DNA from: Desulfoluna limicola
GTDB lineage: Bacteria > Desulfobacterota > Desulfobacteria > Desulfobacterales > Desulfolunaceae
Assembly: GCF_021654575.1 (NCBI RefSeq)
Contig: NZ_AP024488.1
Location: 4,487,501-4,551,500, forward strand
DNA: 64,000 nt
Reading direction: 5' to 3'
Shown here: positions 44,583 through 53,163 of the stretch, piece after piece
How the letters are laid out: every line of letters starts with the position of its first letter
Numbering within the stretch: position 1 is the stretch's first letter
Translations under genes and position numbers: made by a program
Notes under the pieces: model-generated
The model's database searches: none
What the model saw: the letters and a program-made list of their open reading frames with translations, nothing else
What the model was told of the DNA's origin: nothing

Positions 44583-44742
44583 CTCGATCACGTCCTTCCC
44601 AATAGGATGGGTGACCGGCGGCGGATGCAGGAGAGTGAGAAGGAGGGTCCCGCCGCCGGTCACGTGTCGAATATCCGGTTAGAGATATCGCTGCTTGTCT
44701 GTATCCTAAGAGCGGTTTCATGGCCCTGTCAAGAAAAAAAAG

Positions 44743-44756
44743 AGCGAACGCTCGCT
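44743..44756. promoter_or_regulatory. Inverted repeat, candidate TetR operator
   Basis: AGCGA-ACGC-TCGCT in the divergent region between the phosphatase and etfB, close to a run of A. Size and position suit a TetR-family operator; no second copy was found near the other genes of the island. Confidence 0.35.
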
Positions 44757-44826
44757 TTTATCTTGATTCACGCCAACACTCCAGCTACATTGGACATACG
44801 ACCACACGAACACAAAGGATGAAGCC

Positions 44827-45600
44827 ATGCACATAGCCGTTCTGATCAAACAGGTCCACGCCCTCGGCATCACCCGCACCCACTCGGACGAAGAGGACAA
44901 TCCGACGGATTTTCGTCTCAACCGCCTGGATGAGCATGCACTGGAAGAGGCCCTGCGCATCAAAGAGTCCTGTCCGGGGGTCACCCTCACTGTCCTCTCC
45001 GTCGGACCGGACCGCGTCACCGAAGCCCTCAGGCGAGGACTTGGCATGGGTGCCGATGAAGCCATACACATAAAAGCAGAACTCGAACCCCTCTCCGCCA
45101 CAGAAACCGCTGCGGCCCTCTGCCCTTGCCTCAAGGAACTCAACCCGGATTTTATCCTCTGCGGTGCCATGAGCGAAGATCTCATGCAGGGAATGACAGG
45201 CCCTGCCCTGGCGGCCATGCTGGGCATCCCCTTCACCACCCAGGCGGTCAAAGAGCTTGGCATCACACCAGACGCCCACACACTTGACGTCACCCGAGAT
45301 GCCGGAGGCGGAGCGCGACAGCTCCTGCGCATCCCCATGCCCTGCCTCATCACCGTCCAACAGGGCTTCAACACCCCACGCTACCCCACTATCTCCCACA
45401 TGCTCAAAGCGCGAGGGCGCCTCATCGAATCCCGGGATGCCCCCCCGGTGTCCAAAACCATTGCCACCCAAATTACCGGGACCTCTCCTCCCACCCAGCG
45501 AGGCAGAGGCACCCGAATCAAGGGCACCCCAGACGAACAGGCCGCTCAGTTCGTGGCCTACCTCCGGGAACGTCAGGTATTGCCTCCGGCGGCAAGGTGA
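44827..45600 (+). CDS. etfB: Electron transfer flavoprotein beta subunit
   Basis: A 257-residue EtfB. It has MHIAVLIKQV, the AMP-binding-type region (GPDRVTEALRRGLGMGADEAIHI), FILCGAMSEDLMQGMTGP and the segment CLITVQQGFNTPRYP. It forms a heterodimer with EtfA, takes electrons from acyl-CoA dehydrogenases and passes them to the membrane. The last codons, PPAAR and the stop, are read from the first 19 bases of a repeat unit that starts at 45582. The natural end has therefore been replaced or extended. etfA is separated by 420 bp of repeat DNA, unlike most etfBA pairs. Confidence 0.95.
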   Translation: MHIAVLIKQVHALGITRTHSDEEDNPTDFRLNRLDEHALEEALRIKESCPGVTLTVLSVGPDRVTEALRRGLGMGADEAIHIKAELEPLSATETAAALCPCLKELNPDFILCGAMSEDLMQGMTGPALAAMLGIPFTTQAVKELGITPDAHTLDVTRDAGGGARQLLRIPMPCLITVQQGFNTPRYPTISHMLKARGRLIESRDAPPVSKTIATQITGTSPPTQRGRGTRIKGTPDEQAAQFVAYLRERQVLPPAAR

Positions 45601-45960
45601 GCCACCTTGAAAGCGGGTTGCGAATGCATGAAGGTCACAGTGATACAATCGTTTTGGGGGCATTCGTGCTGAGGGTGAGGCAAGACCACTGTTCTTGAGA
45701 AGAGACCTGTTTCATTTTTTGCTTAATGACGTCTCCCCGTTTTCGTCTTCCCCGGCTGTCCGGGTGGACTGAAGCTTCAGGTAAAACCATTATGGTACGT
45801 TTCATGGCCATGTTGGCAAGTCGAGTGACCGGGGATCCCTGTTTGCAAGATGACACCGGTTGAAGCTCATGTTGACGGTTGACTTTTACCGGAAAAACGC
45901 CAGAGGCGAGGGCGACCAAGCCACTGTAACGGAAACATCTCGAAAGCGAGTTGGTTGTGG
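45582..45960. repeat. Spacer element S24 within etfB-etfA
   Basis: The left head overlaps the etfB 3' end. The interior (45690-45900) is closely similar to S4 (8090-8300). The right part has a degenerate unit (about 45893-45950, GAGGCGAGGGCGACC and ATCTCGAAAGCGAGTTGG) in the same orientation as the left. Confidence 0.8.
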
Positions 45961-46021
45961 TCCCACACCGTTTAATTATCCATTCCGACATAAACGAAAA
46001 TCTGCATCAAAGGATATCCCC

Positions 46022-46999
46022 ATGATTGCCCTGATGATCGAAATGACAGGCCATACCCTTCCCACGGTTGCCATGGAACTCATGAGCCTGGCCCTGCATA
46101 TGACCACTCAGCAGCCGTCCGAAATTCTGGCACTGGTGTACGGAAAAGAAGCGGAAGAGGGAGCCTGGCGGTTTGCAGAGGAGTCAGGGGTCGAGACCCT
46201 TGGCCTGGTGTGGGGCGAGAATGAACGAACAGGCATGGAAACAGGGGCGGCCTTGGGGGAGGCCTTAAAAGAGCGCGGAGTTCGAACCATCCTGGGCCCC
46301 CATACCCCGTCCGCAATGGAAATTGCCCCGGTGCTTGCTGTGGCCCTGGGGCTTCCCCTGCTGGCCGGGGTGGTAGGACTTGATGACGAGAAAGGTGAGT
46401 TTTATCGATCTGCCGGCGGAGGAAAAACACGGCTGCATATCGCAGCACCAGAATCTGCGGTGATCACCATTCAACCCGGACTCTTTGACGCTGCCCACAG
46501 GGCGGACCGACCCGGATCTGTCACGTTTGTAACGCCCTCGTCACCCAAGGGGCCCATCGAGCTCCTCTCCACCCGGAAAGGGGAGGTCGGCACCTCTAAC
46601 CTTTCCGGCGCACGCGTGGTGGTTTCTGTGGGCCGGGGAATCGAAACCCAAGGGAACCTGCCCCTTTTCACCCGGCTTGCCGATGCCATTCCCGGCGCTG
46701 CCAAAGGGTGCTCCCGCCCCCTCGTGGACATGGGCTGGATGCCCTACCCCTGCCAGGTGGGGATCACAGGGTCCTCGGTCTCCGCAGACCTTTACATTGC
46801 CCTCGGCATCTCCGGATCCAGCCAACACCTCGCCGGCATCCCCCAAAGCACCACCGTGATCTCCGTGGGACGCGATCCCAACGCCGCCATCCACGCCGTC
46901 AGCGACCTCATCATCGAAGCTGACCTCCTCCCCTTCATGGAAGCAACCCTGGCGCTGCTTTACCACCAGGACAAAAGCACGCCTCCGGCGGCGAGGTGA
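46022..46999 (+). CDS. etfA: Electron transfer flavoprotein alpha subunit
   Basis: Start 46022 follows AAAGGATATCCCC; the longer frame from 45860 would read repeat DNA. The 325-residue protein has the C-terminal FAD domain of EtfA: ARVVVSVGRGI, MGWMPYPCQVGITGSSVSADLYIALGIS broken here as VGITGSSVSADLY and ALGISGSSQHLAGI, and TTVISVGRDPNAAI. It pairs with EtfB. Like etfB, its last residues PPAAR and stop codon come from a repeat unit starting at 46981. Confidence 0.95.
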   Translation: MIALMIEMTGHTLPTVAMELMSLALHMTTQQPSEILALVYGKEAEEGAWRFAEESGVETLGLVWGENERTGMETGAALGEALKERGVRTILGPHTPSAMEIAPVLAVALGLPLLAGVVGLDDEKGEFYRSAGGGKTRLHIAAPESAVITIQPGLFDAAHRADRPGSVTFVTPSSPKGPIELLSTRKGEVGTSNLSGARVVVSVGRGIETQGNLPLFTRLADAIPGAAKGCSRPLVDMGWMPYPCQVGITGSSVSADLYIALGISGSSQHLAGIPQSTTVISVGRDPNAAIHAVSDLIIEADLLPFMEATLALLYHQDKSTPPAAR

Positions 47000-47336
47000 G
47001 CCACCTCGAACGCAGGTTGCCATTGCGCTTCGCCCCTCGTTCCTCGGGGCAAATCGCAATGGCATTCACTACGGGCTGCCCCCTTCTCCGAAGCTCGAGG
47101 CGACACGAACGAAGACTCAATTCAACCGCAACTTAGATTTTAGGAAATCATTCTCTATCCGTTGACTTGTTCCGATGAAAGCCAACCTTCGAGATGGTAG
47201 AGGGGCAACCGCTATCCATGCACTTGTGACACATTCTGCATGCCCTCAAACCACATGCGAATGCGGATGCAACGAATCCTGAGTAACGACACCCGTAGCT
47301 CATTCGCATTCAAGGGGCCCACCTTGCGCCGAAGGC
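46981..47336. repeat. Spacer element S25 with inverted ends
   Basis: The left head overlaps the etfA 3' end; the second stem is GCCATTGCG...CGCAATGGC. The right end (about 47250-47336) is of the alternative GCGAATGCG type and is altered (GCGCCGAAGGC). Confidence 0.8.
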
Positions 47337-47354
47337 TCACATTTTTCATTCAAA

Positions 47355-47396
47355 CAAAAAAAGGGGTACCGACCACTCGTCGGTACCCCTTTATTA
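47355..47396 (-). terminator. Terminator of rnfB
   Basis: On the minus strand, AAAGGGGTACCGAC, loop GAGTG, GTCGGTACCCCTTT and TTTTG. It separates rnfB from the repeat element. Confidence 0.85.
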
Positions 47397-47420
47397 ATTA
47401 CTCACACATGGAACGCGGTA

Positions 47421-48365
47421 TCAGGCTTCGGTTTCAGCCGTCTCCTTTTTCTCTTCTGTGGGTGCGTCGGCTTTCGCAGCCTTGACGGCGTCTTCGGCCT
47501 TCTCTTCGGCTTCGCGGACCATCTCGGGGTCTTTGCCGGTGAGGGCTTTGATGGGTGCGCCGTAGCCGGGCTCGATAACCCCGGGCTTGCAGGTCACCTG
47601 GAGGCAGGGGGCGTCTTCGCAGAACTGGCACTTGTCGTAGTCAATCTCGCAGAGGTTGTCCACCACCTTCATGGCATCGTGGGGACACGCCTTGACGCAG
47701 AGGCGGCACCCGATACATCCCACGTTGCAGACCTTCTTGGTCTGACCGCCCTTCTCGCGGTTCTGGCAGCGGATCACGCTGACCGCCAGATCGGGAACGA
47801 TGGTCATGATGTTTCGAGGGCAGGCAGTGACGCAGAGACCGCATCCCACACATTTCTCCTCGATTATCTCGGGCACGTTCAGGTCGCCCATGACGATGGC
47901 GCCAAAGGGACAGGCCCGCTCGCAGTTTCCAAGGCCAAGGCAGCCGAACTCGCAGCCCTTTTCCCCTGCAAAGAGGTTGGAGGCAGCCACACAGTCGTTA
48001 AGGCCCTGGTAGATATATTTGGTGGTACAGTTGGTTTCAGGGCACCCCTTGCAGCGGGCAACAGCCTTCACAGGCTTAATTTCCGCAGCTTTTTTCCCGG
48101 TGAGGGCTGCAATCTTCTGGGCACATTCGTTGCCCCCCGGCGTACAAAGGTCAGCTCGAACATCCGGGTTCTCCACCACGGCTTCGGCGTACTGACCGCA
48201 TCCGGCATAACCGCAGTTGGCGCAGTTACCGGCAGGAAGAATGTCGTTAACCTCATCAATGAGAGGGTTGGTCTCAACGGCAAGTTTTTTGTCGGCAAGG
48301 GCAAGCAGGAGGCCGATGGCAGCTCCAAGCCCGCAAAGTACCAGTAAAGGAATCACAATGGTCAT
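47421..48365 (-). CDS. rnfB: Rnf complex subunit B, multi-cluster ferredoxin
   Basis: A 314-residue protein with an N-terminal membrane anchor (about 3-23). A first cluster site follows (Cys48, 51, 56 and a Cys at 73/81, CANCGYAGCGQ). Several ferredoxin-type sites come next, including CxGCPxTNC at 105-113, CLGLGNCERACP, CVGCGLCVTACP and CIGCRLCVKACP. The last 40 residues are a low-complexity A/E/K tail. RnfB accepts electrons from ferredoxin at the cytoplasmic face and feeds the Na+/H+-pumping Rnf complex. Unusually it is not after rnfA but 1.9 kb upstream of the cluster on the other strand, with its own terminator. Confidence 0.95.
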   Translation of the reverse strand: MTIVIPLLVLCGLGAAIGLLLALADKKLAVETNPLIDEVNDILPAGNCANCGYAGCGQYAEAVVENPDVRADLCTPGGNECAQKIAALTGKKAAEIKPVKAVARCKGCPETNCTTKYIYQGLNDCVAASNLFAGEKGCEFGCLGLGNCERACPFGAIVMGDLNVPEIIEEKCVGCGLCVTACPRNIMTIVPDLAVSVIRCQNREKGGQTKKVCNVGCIGCRLCVKACPHDAMKVVDNLCEIDYDKCQFCEDAPCLQVTCKPGVIEPGYGAPIKALTGKDPEMVREAEEKAEDAVKAAKADAPTEEKKETAETEA

Positions 48366-49272
48366 AACTACCCCATTAAAGGATATTTGGTGTTGGTTCC
48401 GACAACCCCCCCGGGTTGCCTTGAATCACCCGCCGCACAGTCTTGATAAGCTTGTTAAAAGTCAATGCGACGACGGGTCGTCCTGACAACGTCAACGTGA
48501 AAAGACGAAGCCACTTTACAGGTGGTTTTACAAAATGTAAACACCTGACTTTTTACAAAGATACCATTTTTTAATCCAACGCCGCACCCAAGCCCCCTCT
48601 CCCCTGATGACCCGAGGTTTGCTCCAGTGTACCGCCCGACCTGCGTCTTCGGCAGTCGATCCTGCTCTTCTATCAACCATGGCGCCCGTGCGGGCGGTGC
48701 ATGTCACATCTGCCCTGTTCTTTACAAAAATTATGCCACTTTTTCAAACCCATCTTTATTTTTCTGGGCCACCCCGACACCGGAGACGACCGGGGTGCAT
48801 TTCCCCCTCAGCTGCAACAGACCGGTTCCTGAAATCCGTACATTCCAACCCTCTTTTTCCGATATACCGGACATTCCTGCCCCGCCCCCGGGCCAATAAC
48901 ACCCGAATTCACTGCAAATACGCAGCTCTCCATTTCTGGCACAGATGTTGTATATTGCTATTGTCGCCTCTATAGGCAAGAGACCCGTATCGTCCTGGCC
49001 CTTTGTAAAGAGAACCGAAAACCATCCCCCCGTTTTTCATTCTCTATACCAGATTGGCTGCTGCTGACGATGCGGGTCTTTTTTTCGCCTGGGCTTCCGA
49101 CGCCTCCGCACTGCACCTCACGCCAAACGGCCCCTCCACCTCTGTTTCCCGGCAGGCAGCGGCTCATCCGGCGCCATCCAGGCGAACGCACCGGAGCTTT
49201 GATTTTTGCACAGGCATCCTATATGGTAGGAGCCCTGTCACCAAAAAGATCCCAAACACCGAAGGAAACACA
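48366..49272. other. Long divergent intergenic region
   Basis: About 900 bp between rnfB and the RseC-like gene with no repeat unit and no gene I can support. The frames present (for example 48607-48975) lack ribosome sites and have irregular composition. It should hold the rnfB promoter and a sigma-54-like site listed next. Confidence 0.5.
48937..48952 (+). promoter_or_regulatory. Possible sigma-54 promoter
   Basis: TGGCAC-AGATG-TTGTA: correct spacing, one mismatch in the -12 element. It lies 321 bp upstream of the RseC-like gene. Confidence 0.4.
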
Positions 49273-49716
49273 ATGAGACAAGAAGAAGGCATCGTTATCA
49301 AAACAGCATCCCACGACCGCGCCTGGGTGAAGACCATTCGAACATCCGCATGCGAGGGCTGTGCTTCCAAGGGATCCTGCCATGCCTCCGGAAAAACCAT
49401 GGAAGTCTGCGCCATCAACGATGCAGGCGCCGGAGTTGGCGACCGTGTGGTGGTGTCCATCGGCACGGGAACGCTCCTCAAGATGTCTCTTCTGGCTTAC
49501 ATCTTTCCGGTGTTCGCCCTGATGACGGGAGCGGGTATCTGCAACGTCCTGGCCCCCTCTCTGGGAGTCAATCCCTCCCTGGCCGCTGCCATCGGAGGCT
49601 TCGGGTCCCTGGCCGTCGCCTTTGTCGTCATTCGTTTATTTGAGGGACGGATTGCCCGGGGCGAGACCTACACCCCCCGCATCACCCGGGTCCTCCCCGG
49701 ACCGAAGCTCACCTGA
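49273..49716 (+). CDS. SoxR-reducing/RseC-like membrane protein
   Basis: Start 49273 follows GAAGGAAACACA. The 147-residue protein has an N-terminal beta domain with a cysteine cluster (CEGCASKGSC), then two membrane helices (about 76-98 and 104-125). This is the RseC/MucC (SoxR-reducing system) family, often coded with Rnf/Rsx genes, where it assists electron flow or complex assembly. Its place just before the Rnf genes agrees with that. The C-terminal tail is short and basic. Confidence 0.85.
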   Translation: MRQEEGIVIKTASHDRAWVKTIRTSACEGCASKGSCHASGKTMEVCAINDAGAGVGDRVVVSIGTGTLLKMSLLAYIFPVFALMTGAGICNVLAPSLGVNPSLAAAIGGFGSLAVAFVVIRLFEGRIARGETYTPRITRVLPGPKLT

Positions 49717-50332
49717 CAGGAGGGGCTGCCCCTCCCCCGGTGCCCCCATGAGCAACACCAACGAGCCCCTTTCCCCTTCTGCCCCCGGGACTCAGTCCTA
49801 AAAATGAGACCTTTTTTGTCCTTAATTGGGGAGTCAACAGGCCGTCAGACGGCGCTTTTCGTTTTGCCGAGTAGAAAATCCCCCCATCGCCCCCACATCC
49901 ATCGCTACACAAAAAGAAGGTTTTCTGGTACAGTTCTTGCGACTATTGGGCCGGTATTTTGTAGCCTGGCTGCAGGGCATACCCGTTTTCTTACTTTATT
50001 CAAAGGGTTCCCCAAAACGGCCAAAAAACAGTGATTCCTTGAACGCCTGGAGCGGTGCGGGGCGGCAGCCTCTTTATTTTTAAGGTGAGCCGAACCGGCA
50101 ATGTCATCAGCACATGAAGGGGTGTGTTTCCGCACCATGCTGATTTGAGGAACCCACACAATCATAAAACAACCCAGGGTCTTTTTGGAGATATTGACGC
50201 AAAACCGGTCGGCACGACAGGGGGTTTTGCTCATGGGCACACCGACGCACCGGCCCGCCCATGGCCCGACGTTTCACGGGCCCGCACTTTCCAGCGAAGA
50301 CCTGCAAGAAAGAGAGAGGAAGTTGACTTAGG
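49717..50332. other. Intergenic region upstream of the Rnf cytochrome
   Basis: About 600 bp without a convincing gene. It holds a sigma-54-like site at 49926 and short runs such as AAAAACAG near 50030. No repeat unit is seen. Confidence 0.5.
49926..49941 (+). promoter_or_regulatory. Possible sigma-54 promoter of the Rnf operon
   Basis: TGGTAC-AGTTC-TTGCG. Spacing and GG/GC are correct. It lies about 390 bp upstream of the cytochrome gene. A long leader would be implied, so this is tentative. Confidence 0.4.
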
Positions 50333-50713
50333 ATGCGCCCAGACAACGAGAGGAAACTGGCCGTAATACTGGGATTGGTTCTACTGGCGGCAGCCGCGCT
50401 TTGTTACACGGTGCTGAAGCCCGAAGTGCCAGAAGAACCGGTTCGTATGCTCTTTAAGGGAAGTGCAGGTGATGTACTTTTTACCCACCAGATCCATACC
50501 GCAGATTACGATCTGGACTGCGCTTCGTGTCACCACAACCTGGATGACGGCGATGAAGAGTACAATTGCAGCGAATGCCACGAACCCGGCGCGTCGGAAG
50601 ACGACGATTTGATGGGTCGAACTGACGCCATGCACGCCCAGTGTATCGGTTGCCATGAGGAGATGGGAGCTGGCCCTGTCGAGTGTGCGACATGCCATGC
50701 CACCCCCAAGTAA
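50333..50713 (+). CDS. Rnf-associated tetraheme cytochrome c
   Basis: A 126-residue protein with an N-terminal membrane anchor/signal (about 9-27) and four CxxCH haem sites: CASCH, CSECH, CIGCH and CATCH. His residues at HQIHT and DAMHA can serve as axial ligands. The size and haem pattern fit a class III (cytochrome c3-like) protein. Such cytochromes accompany Rnf in several sulfate reducers and link it to periplasmic electron carriers. It lies 195 bp before rnfC in the same direction. Confidence 0.9.
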   Translation: MRPDNERKLAVILGLVLLAAAALCYTVLKPEVPEEPVRMLFKGSAGDVLFTHQIHTADYDLDCASCHHNLDDGDEEYNCSECHEPGASEDDDLMGRTDAMHAQCIGCHEEMGAGPVECATCHATPK

Positions 50714-50908
50714 AAGGCCAATTCGCCATTTGATGAAGCCAACATAAGCCCCATGCATCCAGGGCGCCTAGCCGCGCCCGGGTTCGGAAACGTTGAGAGT
50801 TTCCCGCGGCGATGCAGAGCACTTCGGGACCTCCTTTGAGGCCCGAGCCTTAACGGGGCATTTCATCAGAAAAAACACCATCACAAGATAGGGACTGAGA
50901 ATACTAAA

Positions 50909-52213
50909 ATGATACGACGATCGTTTTTCGGCTACCTGGCGGCAAAACTGCCCTACGAGACGGTCCAGGGCGGATTACCCGACCCTGTGGACACCGGTCT
51001 CCCCGGGGAAGTCACCCTCCAGATTCAGGTGGCTGCCGACCAGAAAAGCCTCGTGGATAAAAAGAAAACCGTCCTCAAAAAAGGGGTGGAGGTTCAGCGT
51101 GGCGCTGTCTACGGGCTTTTTGACGAAGAGAAGAAAGAGCTCGCGGCGCCTGTTTCCGGAACCGTCTCCAGTGTGGAGACCCGCACGGGAAACTACGGAC
51201 GCCACTTCGCCCTGATCAACATCGAGACGAGCGAAGAGGGGGAAGCCTCCTCTGCCATTGCCGACGCCCTCAGCACAGACCCCAAGGGAGCGGACAGCCT
51301 CGCTTTACTCTCCCTTCTTCCCGGGCAGCCATCCTTCACCCGCCTTGCTGAAGATGGCATCCACACCGTCATCTTGAGCGCACTGGAGAAGGATCTCGTC
51401 ACCAACGTCAACCAGTACGCCCTTCAGGCACGCAAAGCGGACTTCAAGCGCGGTGCGGACTTCATCAAGGAGCTGGCGCCCAAGGCCCGCGTGGTCCTGG
51501 CCCTGCCTCAGTACCTTGAAGCCGAAGCCAAAGAGACCGGCTGCGAGACCGTCGGGGTCAAGAACCTCTACCCCAACGGCAACCCCGTTCTCCTGGCCGG
51601 CCGCATTGCCGGAAAACCTGTGCCTGCCGGGCAGAGCCTTGAAGAGGCCGGATTCCTCCTCTTCAGCGCCGAATCGGTGGCTGCTGCCGGAAAAGCCCTG
51701 CGCACCCGCAGCCTTCCCCAGGAAAAACTCATCACCCTCACCCTCAAAAGCAAACAGACCAAGCTGGTGAGTGCCCGTATCGGCACCCCCCTCGCCAAGA
51801 TCTTTGAGGCCGTGGGAGAAGAGCTGGTTGAACGGGACCACCTTATCATGGGCGGGCCCCTCACCGGGACCTCGGTCTACACCCCGAACTTTCCCGTGGG
51901 CCCGGACACCGACGCCATCATCTGCCACGGGCCGGAAAACATGCCGCGCCTCACCGACACCTACTGCATCAACTGCGGCAAGTGTGTGCGTGTCTGCCCG
52001 GCCAAGATGCCGGTAAACCTCCTCATTCGCGTGCTGGAAAACGGCCTCTACGAAGAGGCGGTGGAAAAGTACGATCTCGACGCCTGCGTGGAATGCGGCC
52101 TCTGCAGCTTCATCTGTGTGTCCAAGATGCCTCTGTTCCAGCAGATCATGCTGGCGCGGCACACCCTTGCCGAGAGTCAGAAAAGTGCCGAAAAGGGAGG
52201 TTCCAATGACTGA
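50909..52213 (+). CDS. rnfC: Rnf complex subunit C
   Basis: A 434-residue RnfC. The N-terminal barrel-sandwich region is followed by an NADH/FMN-binding Rossmann-type domain like that of NuoF, although the glycine-rich signature is weak here. The C-terminal domain has two [4Fe-4S] sites, CINCGKCVRVCP (about 353-364) and CVECGLCSFICV (about 392-403). It exchanges electrons with NAD at the cytoplasmic side. The stop overlaps rnfD by 8 bp. Confidence 0.95.
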   Translation: MIRRSFFGYLAAKLPYETVQGGLPDPVDTGLPGEVTLQIQVAADQKSLVDKKKTVLKKGVEVQRGAVYGLFDEEKKELAAPVSGTVSSVETRTGNYGRHFALINIETSEEGEASSAIADALSTDPKGADSLALLSLLPGQPSFTRLAEDGIHTVILSALEKDLVTNVNQYALQARKADFKRGADFIKELAPKARVVLALPQYLEAEAKETGCETVGVKNLYPNGNPVLLAGRIAGKPVPAGQSLEEAGFLLFSAESVAAAGKALRTRSLPQEKLITLTLKSKQTKLVSARIGTPLAKIFEAVGEELVERDHLIMGGPLTGTSVYTPNFPVGPDTDAIICHGPENMPRLTDTYCINCGKCVRVCPAKMPVNLLIRVLENGLYEEAVEKYDLDACVECGLCSFICVSKMPLFQQIMLARHTLAESQKSAEKGGSND

Positions 52214-53162
52214 TTCCACGAAACTGATTGTATCCCACGCCCCCTTTTACAGGGACGCCTGCACGGTCTTCAACCGCAGCTACCAGATCATGGCGGCGGC
52301 CCTGCTGGCCCTGATCCCGGGCCTCTTCATCTTTGGGGCCCCCGCGGTGGGCGTTTGCGCCCTGGCCGTCTCCTCGGCCATCTTCTGGGAGCTTACCGCC
52401 AACACCCTGATGAAGCAGCAGCCCACCATCGGCGACGGAAACGCGGCCATGATCGGCCTCATCCTCGCCATGCTGCTCCCCGCCACCGCTCCCTGGTGGA
52501 TGGTTCTCACCGGCACGTTCGTGGCCGTCATCATGAGCAAGACCGTCTTCGGCGGCATCGGCGGCAACGCCTTCTGCCCGCCAGCCCTTGCGGCTGCGGT
52601 GCTGACGGTCTCCTGGCCCCACCTCATGAACTTCAACGGCATGCTCGTGAATTACGACATGGCCTGGTCCATGGTGGACCCCCTGATCAACGTGAAGTTC
52701 TTCGGTGCCGAGATGGCTGACCTCTACGCGCCTGCCGAGCTCCTCATTGGCCACCAGGCCGGCGGCATCGGTGCCGTGTGCGGCGCAGGGCTGATCATCG
52801 GCGGAATCTTCCTCATGATCCGCGGCATCAACCGATGGGAGATCTGTCTCTCCTTTCTCGTGGGTGTCTTTGCCTCTGCCTTCCTCTTCAACATGAGCAA
52901 CCCGGATCTCTACGCGGGCCCCGTCTTCCACCTGCTCACCGGCTACACGCTGGTGGCGGCCTTTTTCCTGGCCACGGAAGATGCCTCGTCACCGGTCAAC
53001 CCCATCCCCATGCTGATCTACGGCTTCGGGGGCGGCGTGCTTACCGTGCTGATCCGCAACAAAGGCGCCTGGGTGGATGGAGCCCTCTTTGCCGTGCTTC
53101 TCATGAACCTGGCAAACCCCATCCTCGACTTGATCCGACCGAAAGCATTGGGAAAGGTGTAA
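52206..53162 (+). CDS. rnfD: Rnf complex subunit D
   Basis: Start 52206 overlaps rnfC and follows GGGAGG. The 318-residue protein has about nine helices and resembles NqrB/RnfD, which carry a covalent FMN. Motifs include GDGNAAMIGLILAMLLP and GGIGGNAFCPPAL. I could not place a typical S-G-A-T flavin site, so the attachment residue is left open. A 1-bp gap precedes rnfG. Confidence 0.95.
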   Translation: MTDSTKLIVSHAPFYRDACTVFNRSYQIMAAALLALIPGLFIFGAPAVGVCALAVSSAIFWELTANTLMKQQPTIGDGNAAMIGLILAMLLPATAPWWMVLTGTFVAVIMSKTVFGGIGGNAFCPPALAAAVLTVSWPHLMNFNGMLVNYDMAWSMVDPLINVKFFGAEMADLYAPAELLIGHQAGGIGAVCGAGLIIGGIFLMIRGINRWEICLSFLVGVFASAFLFNMSNPDLYAGPVFHLLTGYTLVAAFFLATEDASSPVNPIPMLIYGFGGGVLTVLIRNKGAWVDGALFAVLLMNLANPILDLIRPKALGKV

Positions 53163-53163
53163 C

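Noticed and set aside
48607..48975. Plus-strand frame of 122 codons between rnfB and the RseC-like gene
   Set aside because: Irregular composition, no ribosome site and no recognisable domain.
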